NCBI GenBank assembly: GCA_903845215.1
Contig: CAIMWI010000035.1
Coordinates: forward strand, 1-64,000
Direction: 5' to 3'
Source: an uncultured Rhodobacterales bacterium
GTDB lineage: Bacteria; Pseudomonadota; Alphaproteobacteria; Rhodobacterales; Rhodobacteraceae
DNA: 64,000 bases
Part shown: positions 10,137 through 17,309 of the stretch, in pieces
Position numbering within the stretch: the first letter of the stretch is position 1
How the letters are laid out: every line of letters begins with the position of its first letter
Program-made: the position numbers and the translations under genes
Notes under the pieces: generated by a model
What the model was told of the DNA's origin: nothing
What the model saw: the letters and a program-made list of their open reading frames with translations, nothing else
Databases searched by the model: none

Positions 10137-11693
10137 TTAGCCTTTTTCGCCCACAGCGCGTTCAGCAGCAGCGATGGCGGCTTTGCGCGCGGCAATACGC
10201 TCGCCTGTCGGCGGGCCTTCGAAGCGGCGGTTTTCAACCGCAACCCAAAGGATCAGCGCCAAGGCGATGAAACCTGCCACGACATAAAGCACGCGCTCGT
10301 TCGGGGGGGCGATAGCGATGAACAAGATCACGCCCATGCCGACGATCGACAAAATGGTGACCAGTTTGTAAACGCCCGCCGACATGGCCCAAGGGCCCGG
10401 TTGCGGCCATTTTGGCCCGCCAAACGCGATCATGCCTGCCACCAGCGGCACGGTGAAGGACAAGAACAAGAACACGAGGGTCGAGTTCACCACGATCACA
10501 TAGATCGAGGTTCCGTCCAGTTTGATGCTCAGCGCCAGCACCACATACAGAATGCACAGAACTGCTGCAGTCCAGATCGCGTTAACCGGCGTGCGGTAGC
10601 TGGACGAAACTGTTGCCAAAGCCTTTGACCCCACTGGCATCCCGTCATCACGAGCGAAGGCAAAGAGCATCCGCGACGCCGAGGTGACCGTGGCAAGACC
10701 GCAAATCAACTGGGCAATCAAGATGCCGAGATAGATCACATTCTTCAGACCTGCGGGCAAAACCGCGTCCATTGTGGCATAGAACATGCCCCAGCCTTGG
10801 CTGGCTGCAACGCCCAGATCCGGAATGGCCAGTGTGATGGCGCAGATCATGACCCAACCCACCAACGACGACCAAATCACCGCATTGACGATGCCCTTGG
10901 GCACCGAATGTGCAGCGTTCTTGGTTTCTTCGGATGTATGGGCCGAGGCATCATAACCCGTGATCGTATAGACGGGCAGCAACAAGCACAGCAGGAACAG
11001 ATAGCCCATGCTGCCTGATTGCGGGAAGACGTTGCCGCCCGCTTCGCCCGAGTAGTTGGTAAAGGTCCAAAGACGAGAGATGTCGATGGCGGGTGCATAG
11101 AACAGACAGGCCAGAACCAAAACCGCTGTGGTGGCAAAGATAAGCCAGCCCGACACATCGGTTAGGAACGTTGTCGCCTTGATGCCCACATGGTTGAAAA
11201 TGGCCTGCAGAATGGTGATCGCAGCCACAAAGAGCACAACCTGCATATCTGTGCCTGTAAAGCCGAACATCCCGCCAAAGGTGCCGGCAAAGAAATAGGC
11301 CGTACCGATGTTAATGGCCCCCAGAACTGTGATCAGGCCCAACAGGTTCAGCCACGCCGTCAGCCAGCCCCAGAACCGGTTCCCCAGAATGGAACCCCAA
11401 TGATAAAGCCCGCCCGCCGTTGGAAAGGCCGATGCCACTTGCGCCATCGACAGGGCGAACATGCCTGACAGCACGCAGCCCACGATCCAGCCAATACCTG
11501 CCCCAGCGCCGCCCACCGATGCGATCGCTTGGGCGAAGGAGTTGATCCCACCGGAAAGAATGCAGATGATCGAGAATGAAATCGCAAAGTTCGAGAATTT
11601 CGACATCGAGCGCGAAAGCTCTTGGGCATAGCCCATGCCGTGCAGGATCTTCAGATCCTCGTTGTGGTCTTTGTCACTGGACTTATCAGCCAT
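10137..11693 (-). CDS. APC-family amino acid/amine permease
   Basis: A 518-residue, 12-helix inner-membrane transporter. The first helix carries FAISFSIICILSGGINSFAQ, the unwound-helix substrate site of the amino acid/choline (ACT) branch of the APC superfamily. The next motif, AFPTAGGLYHWGSILG, is also typical of that branch. E-E-T-K-N-A-A in the middle loop matches the conserved GabP/Hnm1-like segment. Substrate is not determinable; amino acids, GABA, ethanolamine or choline are all possible. A creatinase lies 2 kb away, but the pabBC genes intervene. Single-gene unit with its own terminator. Confidence 0.8.
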   Translation of the reverse strand: MADKSSDKDHNEDLKILHGMGYAQELSRSMSKFSNFAISFSIICILSGGINSFAQAIASVGGAGAGIGWIVGCVLSGMFALSMAQVASAFPTAGGLYHWGSILGNRFWGWLTAWLNLLGLITVLGAINIGTAYFFAGTFGGMFGFTGTDMQVVLFVAAITILQAIFNHVGIKATTFLTDVSGWLIFATTAVLVLACLFYAPAIDISRLWTFTNYSGEAGGNVFPQSGSMGYLFLLCLLLPVYTITGYDASAHTSEETKNAAHSVPKGIVNAVIWSSLVGWVMICAITLAIPDLGVAASQGWGMFYATMDAVLPAGLKNVIYLGILIAQLICGLATVTSASRMLFAFARDDGMPVGSKALATVSSSYRTPVNAIWTAAVLCILYVVLALSIKLDGTSIYVIVVNSTLVFLFLSFTVPLVAGMIAFGGPKWPQPGPWAMSAGVYKLVTILSIVGMGVILFIAIAPPNERVLYVVAGFIALALILWVAVENRRFEGPPTGERIAARKAAIAAAERAVGEKG

Positions 11694-11937
11694 GACACCC
11701 CTCCTGGTTCCCTGTTGAACGTTTTTTTAGGTGACCGACACGCAAGGTGTCGCCGCCCTAACAGAAGCGTTGAATTTGCTGTCTGTCCAGCACTGAATGA
11801 CAAAGATTATGGGCTTTACGCAATACAGAGACCAGATTTGGTATGACGATGTCGCTTTTGACGGCAAAAGGCGGCGCGGGGCGGCTGGCGGTCAGGTGTT
11901 TTGGGCACTAGGTCTGGGGTGGGGAAAGGGGGCCTGT

Positions 11938-13098
11938 ATGATCTTGGTAGAACATGGTCCGAAGGGGCAGGCAGCCTTGTTTGCGGGCGCACTGGGCACC
12001 GTCGTGGCGTGGGATGGCGCCGATCTCGTGCCAGCGCTGGCCCAGCTTGATGCTGCGCGGGCGCAGGGCCACTGGGTGGCGGGCTGGATCGCCTATGAGG
12101 CGGGTTATGCCTTGGAACCGCGGCTTGCAAGCTTGATGCCCAAGACGACAGGGCCTTTGCTGTGCTTTGGGGTTTATGATGGCCCACAAAACGCTGCCCC
12201 CCTTTTGGCGCAAGCGCTGGCAGAGGGGCGGGCGGGGGTGATGCTTGATCCTGCGCTGCCCATGATTTCTCAGCGCGACTATGCGGCGGCCTTCGATCAG
12301 GTCAAAGCCTATATCGCTGCGGGCGATTGTTATCAGATTAATCTGACCTTCCCGATGCAAAGCCACTTGCGCGCGGGCACGGCCTTGGGCCTTTTTGGGG
12401 CGCTGCGGGCGCGCCAAGCGGTGGGCTATGGGGCCTTCGCCGATTTGGCGATTGAGGGCGCGGGGCCGGATGTGCCCGTTCTTATCTCGCGCTCGCCCGA
12501 GTTGTTTGTGCGCACCGATGCAGGGGGGCGGATTGAAAGCCGCCCGATGAAAGGCACCGCACCGCGCGACCCTGACCCCGTGCGCGATGCCCAATTGGCC
12601 GAAGAACTGCGCGGATCGCAAAAGGGGCGGGCAGAGAACCTGATGATTGTCGACTTGCTGCGCAACGACATCGCGCGGGTTGCCAAGGTCGGATCGGTCA
12701 AGGTGCCGGCGCTGTTTGCGGTGGAAAGCTATGCGACCTTGCATCAAATGATTAGCCGGGTGGTGGGCGATCTGGTCGAGCCGCCGTCGATGGCGGGGTT
12801 GATGGGCGCGCTGTTTCCCTGCGGGTCAATCACCGGCGCGCCCAAGATCCGCGCGATGCAGATCATCCGCGAGGTTGAACCGATGCCGCGCGGTGCCTAT
12901 TGCGGGGCGATCGGCTGGATGGCGCCGGACGGCGAAAGCTGCTTTTCGGTGGCCATACGCACGCTAACGCTGGCGGGCGATGGCGGCCTTGTTCTGAACG
13001 TGGGCGGTGGGGTGGTGCAAGATTCTACCTGTGAAGGCGAGTGGGAGGAAGCGCATTGGAAAGCGCGCTACGTGACGGGGCTGGTGCGCCCGGGCTAA
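11938..13098 (+). CDS. pabB: Aminodeoxychorismate synthase component I
   Basis: Converts chorismate and ammonia to 4-amino-4-deoxychorismate for folate synthesis. The start MILVEHGPKG follows a GGGGAAAGGGGG ribosome site; upstream in-frame residues look non-coding (386 residues result). Chorismate-binding signatures are present: CYQINLTFP, SRSPELFV, RPMKGTAPR, ENLMIVDLLRND, CGSITGAPKIRAM, YCGAIGW and SVAIRTL. No pabA glutamine amidotransferase is adjacent. The 3' end overlaps pabC by about 43 bases. Confidence 0.93.
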   Translation: MILVEHGPKGQAALFAGALGTVVAWDGADLVPALAQLDAARAQGHWVAGWIAYEAGYALEPRLASLMPKTTGPLLCFGVYDGPQNAAPLLAQALAEGRAGVMLDPALPMISQRDYAAAFDQVKAYIAAGDCYQINLTFPMQSHLRAGTALGLFGALRARQAVGYGAFADLAIEGAGPDVPVLISRSPELFVRTDAGGRIESRPMKGTAPRDPDPVRDAQLAEELRGSQKGRAENLMIVDLLRNDIARVAKVGSVKVPALFAVESYATLHQMISRVVGDLVEPPSMAGLMGALFPCGSITGAPKIRAMQIIREVEPMPRGAYCGAIGWMAPDGESCFSVAIRTLTLAGDGGLVLNVGGGVVQDSTCEGEWEEAHWKARYVTGLVRPG

Positions 13099-13715
13099 AG
13101 CTGATCGAAACGCTGCTGTGGGACGGGGCAAGCTGCCCCCGTCTGGCGCTGCATCAGGCGCGGCTGGTGCGATCGGCGGCGGCTTTGGGTTGGGCAAAGC
13201 CTGCCGATCTCGGCGCGGTTTTGGTGGGGCTGCCTGCACATCCGCTGCGGTTGCGCATGACGCTTGATGCCGCTGGGGTTATGGGGCTGGAAACTGCGCC
13301 TTTGCCCCCTGTAAAGCTGGAGTGGTCTGTGGGTTTGGCCCATGAAAGGTTGGCAAGCGCTGACCCTTGGCTGCGCCACAAAACCACGCGGCGGCCGATT
13401 TATGACGCCGCGCGGGCGGCTTTGCCCGAAGGCGTGGACGAAGTGATTTTTCTAAACGAGCGCGGCGAGATTTGTGAGGGCACGATTACAACTGTTTTCT
13501 TTGACCGCGGCGCGGGGATGCGCACGCCCCCCTTGGCCTGCGGGGTATTGCCGGGTGTATTGCGCGCAGAACTGGGCATTGCCGACGAGGTCTTGCACGC
13601 CCACGATGTGCCACATGTGCGGCTTTGGTTGGGCAATGCGCTGCGCGGGTTGATCCCAGCGCGATTTTTCGCCGAAAAATCGGAAGGCGCATCTTCGTCG
13701 AGAATTCTAGGCTGA
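13056..13715 (+). CDS. pabC: Aminotransferase class IV, aminodeoxychorismate lyase-like
   Basis: PLP enzyme expected to release pyruvate from aminodeoxychorismate, giving p-aminobenzoate; its coupling to pabB supports this. I chose TTG 13056 (MESALRDG) because GGAGGA lies six bases upstream inside pabB; GTG 13041 is the alternative. The PLP lysine is in LRHKTTRRPIYD, and LNERGEICEGTITTVFF plus CGVLPGVLR are class IV signatures. Odd feature: the last codons run through a palindromic repeat copy, so residues 203-209 (RFFAEKS) and the tail after them come from repeat DNA. Confidence 0.85.
   Translation: MESALRDGAGAPGLKLIETLLWDGASCPRLALHQARLVRSAAALGWAKPADLGAVLVGLPAHPLRLRMTLDAAGVMGLETAPLPPVKLEWSVGLAHERLASADPWLRHKTTRRPIYDAARAALPEGVDEVIFLNERGEICEGTITTVFFDRGAGMRTPPLACGVLPGVLRAELGIADEVLHAHDVPHVRLWLGNALRGLIPARFFAEKSEGASSSRILG
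13663..13681. repeat. 19-bp palindromic repeat, copy 1 (inside pabC)
   Basis: GATTTTTC-GCC-GAAAAATC: perfect 8-bp arms around three bases. It lies in frame at the 3' end of pabC and encodes part of the C-terminus. Same family as the copies at 13747, 13784, 29698 and 63061. Confidence 0.8.
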
Positions 13716-13746
13716 GGGTCGTTTCTTATTGCGCGCGGGTTGGGGT

Positions 13747-13765
13747 GATTTTTCGCAGAAAAATC
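13747..13765. repeat. 19-bp palindromic repeat, copy 2
   Basis: GATTTTTC-GCA-GAAAAATC, 31 bases after the pabC stop in the convergent gap before creatinase. It is the exact reverse complement of copy 3, 18 bases further on, so the pair could also form a larger alternative fold. Confidence 0.8.
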
Positions 13766-13770
13766 GCCAT

Positions 13771-13813
13771 GCAGGGCCCCTACGATTTTTCTGCGAAAAA
13801 TCCGGGGCCCTGC
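13771..13813. repeat. Extended hairpin containing palindromic repeat copy 3
   Basis: Copy 3, GATTTTTC-TGC-GAAAAATC at 13784-13802, is nested inside a further perfect 10-bp inverted repeat, GCAGGGCCCC / GGGGCCCTGC. The whole makes a 43-base hairpin with a small internal loop. It lies between the convergent pabC and creatinase genes, without a T run on either side. A bidirectional terminator or mRNA 3'-end stabiliser would fit. Confidence 0.75.
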
Positions 13814-13821
13814 GAGGGCTA

Positions 13822-15027
13822 TCAGCCGACGATGTTGAACTCTGGTCCATAGGGATACTTGGTAATATCTTCGTTGCCCTCTTCGGTGATGATCAAGATG
13901 TCATGCTCGCGGTAGCCGCCCGCACCCGGTTGACCTTCAGGAATGGTCAGCATCGGTTCCATCGAAATCACCATGCCCGGTTCCAGCACCGTGTCGATAT
14001 CTTCGCGCAGTTCAAGCCCGGCTTCGCGGCCGTAATAATGCGACAGCACCCCGAAAGAATGGCCGTAGCCAAAGGTACGGTACTGCAGAACCTGATGCTC
14101 TTCAAAGAAGGTGTTCAGCTTGGCGGTGACTTCTGAGCACTTGGCACCCGGCACCAAAAGGCTCATCCCGTATTCGTGGGCAGCCACGTTGATATCCCAG
14201 ATCCGGCGCGACGCGGCGTCGATTTCTTGTACGAACATCGTGCGTTCCAGCGCGGTGTAATAGCCCGAGATCATCGGAAAGGTGTTTAGCGACAAGATAT
14301 CGCCGCGTTTGAGTTTGCGGCCCGTTACCGGGTTATGTGCGCCGTCGGTGTTGATGCCAGACTGGAACCAAACCCAAGTGTCGCGGTATTCGGCATCGGG
14401 GAAGCGCTTAGCGATTTCGAGTTCCATCGCATCACGACCCGCCATGGCAATGTCAATTTCGCGCAAACCCTCTTTCACTGCATCGCGAATGGCAAAGCCG
14501 CCCACGTCAGCCACAGCTGCACCGTGTCGGATCAGGGCGATTTCAGCGGCAGATTTCATCATCCGCTGTTCCATTGCGCCCTTAGAGATATCTACACCGC
14601 GCTTCGGCTTTAGGAAGGCGTTCAGCTTTTCGGATTGCACCAAAGTCAAATGATCTGCTTCGCAGCCAATCACCCTTCCCTCTCCTGTGACAGAGCAGAC
14701 TGCGCGCCAGTAATTGTCGCGTGCCCAATCTGTATAGGTGATGTTGTCGCCATGGCAGCGCCGCCAGGGTTGGCCCGCATCAATACCTGCGCTGATGGTA
14801 ACCGATTGCGTGGGGGTGACGACCAAGCCGTAAGGCCGCCCGAAAGAGCAATAAAGAAAGCCTGAATAATAGGCGATCGAATGCATCGAGGTGAAAACGC
14901 AGGCGTCAATGCCCTGCATCTCCATCAACTCGCGCAGGCCCGCCAAACGGGCGTCATATTCTTCGGCGGCAAAGGGCAGCACCCGGTCGCCCTGGTGGAA
15001 ACGGTAGTGTTCTGGACGGTTCGTCAT
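13822..15027 (-). CDS. Creatinase (creatine amidinohydrolase)
   Basis: Hydrolyses creatine to sarcosine and urea. The 401-residue protein follows the creatinase family closely along its length: FTSMHSIAYYSGFLYCSFGR, GQPWRRCHGDNITYTDWARD, the catalytic-histidine segment FQSGINTDGAHNPV, and QYRTFGYGHSFG then SHYYGREAGLELREDIDTV. The fold is the M24 pita-bread fold without a metal site. The start MTNRPEHYRF matches family starts; the upstream 51 in-frame codons are unlikely. No creatininase, sarcosine oxidase or urease gene lies near, so downstream steps must be encoded elsewhere. Confidence 0.93.
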   Translation of the reverse strand: MTNRPEHYRFHQGDRVLPFAAEEYDARLAGLRELMEMQGIDACVFTSMHSIAYYSGFLYCSFGRPYGLVVTPTQSVTISAGIDAGQPWRRCHGDNITYTDWARDNYWRAVCSVTGEGRVIGCEADHLTLVQSEKLNAFLKPKRGVDISKGAMEQRMMKSAAEIALIRHGAAVADVGGFAIRDAVKEGLREIDIAMAGRDAMELEIAKRFPDAEYRDTWVWFQSGINTDGAHNPVTGRKLKRGDILSLNTFPMISGYYTALERTMFVQEIDAASRRIWDINVAAHEYGMSLLVPGAKCSEVTAKLNTFFEEHQVLQYRTFGYGHSFGVLSHYYGREAGLELREDIDTVLEPGMVISMEPMLTIPEGQPGAGGYREHDILIITEEGNEDITKYPYGPEFNIVG

Positions 15028-15381
15028 AACAGACCTCAGATAAGGGGTCATGCCATGCGGACCCCGAAAGGTCCCGGCGTACAGGACGAAAGCGCAGGCG
15101 GCGCAAGCGGCAGGGCTATCCCTTGGAACGACGCCATCGTTCCGGCTCGGTGGTATCATGCCGGAAGTTTGGGGCAGCACAAGTCATAAACCGACGTAAA
15201 ATCGCCGGATCTGACATCCGCATCCCCGATCAAAGCCTGCGCTTGCGATCGATTTAAGTTGAGGCAAATTGCCGCAAAATGGGGGGGGCGGGCAAATTCC
15301 TGTCAACCTTTTGCTAGGAGCTTGCTGCCAAAGTTGGCCTTGGGTCAGCGCCCGGGAGGGTGCTGGAATGTGGGGTTTAAC
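15028..15381. promoter_or_regulatory. Divergent region upstream of creatinase and RTX gene 1, with a duplicated leader
   Basis: No gene is visible in about 350 bases. The right third resembles the region before RTX gene 2: GCAAATTGC at 15264 (17197 in copy 2), GTCAACC at 15302 (17235), then CTGCCAAAGTTGGC and GGGAGGGTGCTG just before the ATG. Distances to the ATG are 118 versus 113 and 80 versus 75 bases. This implies the duplication included the promoter and leader. GCAAATTGC is a palindrome about its central base and a candidate operator. Confidence 0.55.
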
Positions 15382-17166
15382 ATGGCGTCCTTTGTGGTCA
15401 CGACCGACACGCAGTCGGCTCAAAGCTTGTTGGCGGGTGAGTTTGGGTTTGTGACGGCCCGTGGGTCGATCATGGCCCCCGTCGGGTCGGCGGTGGTGCT
15501 GAATGCAACGGCGACACTTGTGTCATACGGCGACCTTGCCGCCGCAACCGCCAGTGCTTTGGTGTTAAACTCGGTCAGTTCAACCAGTGTCACCATCGCG
15601 GCCACTGGCTCGGTGGTGACGGGGGGCACGGATCTGGCCGCCATCTCGGGCAGCTTTTCGGGCCAGTTTGCGTTGCATTTGTTGGGTATGGTCAGTGGCG
15701 GGCAGGGGGTTAATCTTTCTGCCTCAAAGACCTTTTCCACGATCAACATTGGCAACGATGGCACCCTGCAAGGCCTGGGTTTTGCCGCAGGCCACGCCAT
15801 TGCGCTAACGCTGAACCAAGGCTCTGTTGGCGTGATCAGCAACACGGGTATGATCAGCACAGCCGGCACCGGGGCCACGATCAAAGTATCGGGCCAATGG
15901 GGAGGAACAACCCTGACCAACACAGGTGACATCCTCAACGCATCGGCTTTGCAAGCGGCGATTGAGGTGACGGGGGGCTTGGCGCTGCGCAACTCTGGCC
16001 GGATCGAAGGGGGGGTGACAGTCAAAGACGGGATTGCCGACATTTACAATGCCGGCACCTTGCACGGCGACATCAAGCTAAGTGGCTATGCCGATACGGT
16101 GCGCATCAGCGGTGTGGTTATGGGCAATGTGATCTTGGGCGACGGGGCCAATGTCTTTTGGCAGACTGGAGGGCGGGTGATGGATAAGGTCTATGGCGGT
16201 TTTGGCGATGACACCTATCATGTTGATCGATCCGACACGGTCATCAGCGACACAACTGGTGGCATGGATGTGGTCTTTGCCTCGGCCAGTTTTCGTTTGA
16301 CGGCTGGGTTGGAAAAGTTGGTCTTTCTGGGGCCGATTGGGCTGACCGGCACGGGCAACGCCGCAGCGAATGTGATGGCGGGGGATACGGGGGGCGATCT
16401 TCTGTGGGGTGTTGGCGGCAATGATGACTTAGACGGGGGCGAGGGGAACAACTGCCTGATGGGCGGGGCTGGCCTTGACACTTTGCGCGGCGGCGAGGGG
16501 AACGACCGTATGGACGGCGGCGCAGGTGCGGACGTGATCTACATCGGCTATGGCAGCGACACGCTTTTGGGCGGTGCAGGGCGCGATGTGCTGCGGTTTG
16601 ACGCGCTTGAAAGTCTTTTGGGGGTCACGGCGAACTTAACCACCAACAAAACGATTTTTGAAGATCAGGGCGTTGCTTTGCGTTTTTCGGGCTTTGAAGA
16701 CCTGATTGGCAGCGATTACGCCGATACGCTGACAGGCAGCGCTTTGGCTAACTTATTGGCGGGTTCCGGTGGGGCTGACAAGCTTTCAGGCGCGGCAGGC
16801 AACGATACCTTGCTTGGTGGCGCGCAGGCCGATGTGATGGACGGCGGGCCGGGGGCGGATGTTTTTGTCTACAACGCCTTGTCAGACAGCCCCGTGAATG
16901 GGGCCGATACGATTCTTACCTTTGTCAAAGGGCAGGACACAATTGATCTGTCGGCGATCGATGCTTGGCCGGGTGGGGCGGATGATGCCTTTGTCTTCCT
17001 GGGCAACCAGGCTTTCGGCGCCAATACGTCTTGCCTGCGGTATCAACGCAACGAGTCGATGGGTACGACCCTGATCGAACTGCGTTCTGGTGGATCGACC
17101 AACGTGGATTTTCAGATCGTTCTTTCGGGCCTTTACGATCTGACGGCCGACAGTTTCGTGTTGTGA
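15382..17166 (+). CDS. RTX calcium-binding repeat protein, tandem paralogue 1
   Basis: A 594-residue protein starting MASFVVTTDTQS, with no Sec signal. Residues about 1-280 form a threonine/serine/glycine-rich beta-helix-like region with repeated ALRNSGRIEG/LTNTGDILN-type rungs. From about 270 on there are nonapeptide RTX repeats (GGFGDDTYH, GGNDDLDGG, GGAGLDTLRGGEGNDRMDGG, GGADKLSGAAGNDTLLGG) that bind calcium and fold outside the cell. The C-terminus (LTADSFVL) has the hydrophobic ending typical of type I secretion substrates. No type I secretion genes are adjacent. Likely a secreted surface or matrix protein. Confidence 0.85.
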   Translation: MASFVVTTDTQSAQSLLAGEFGFVTARGSIMAPVGSAVVLNATATLVSYGDLAAATASALVLNSVSSTSVTIAATGSVVTGGTDLAAISGSFSGQFALHLLGMVSGGQGVNLSASKTFSTINIGNDGTLQGLGFAAGHAIALTLNQGSVGVISNTGMISTAGTGATIKVSGQWGGTTLTNTGDILNASALQAAIEVTGGLALRNSGRIEGGVTVKDGIADIYNAGTLHGDIKLSGYADTVRISGVVMGNVILGDGANVFWQTGGRVMDKVYGGFGDDTYHVDRSDTVISDTTGGMDVVFASASFRLTAGLEKLVFLGPIGLTGTGNAAANVMAGDTGGDLLWGVGGNDDLDGGEGNNCLMGGAGLDTLRGGEGNDRMDGGAGADVIYIGYGSDTLLGGAGRDVLRFDALESLLGVTANLTTNKTIFEDQGVALRFSGFEDLIGSDYADTLTGSALANLLAGSGGADKLSGAAGNDTLLGGAQADVMDGGPGADVFVYNALSDSPVNGADTILTFVKGQDTIDLSAIDAWPGGADDAFVFLGNQAFGANTSCLRYQRNESMGTTLIELRSGGSTNVDFQIVLSGLYDLTADSFVL

Positions 17167-17309
17167 CGGGCCAATGAGATTTAACGTCAAGTTTGCGCAA
17201 ATTGCACCAAAAAAGCTGGTGAGGGCGCCCACCCGTCAACCATTTACCAAACGATTCCTGCAAAAGTTGGCAAAAGCGCACGGGAGAGTGCTGTGGTTTA
17301 GGATCGAGC
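17167..17309 (+). promoter_or_regulatory. Leader of RTX gene 2, duplicate of the RTX gene 1 leader
   Basis: Contains TTTGCGCAAA (17192-17201, perfect palindrome) overlapping GCAAATTGC (17197-17205), then GTCAACC at 17235, CTGCAAAAGTTGGC and GGGAGAGTGCTG. The order and spacing match the region before RTX gene 1, so the second gene probably has its own promoter. Confidence 0.5.
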
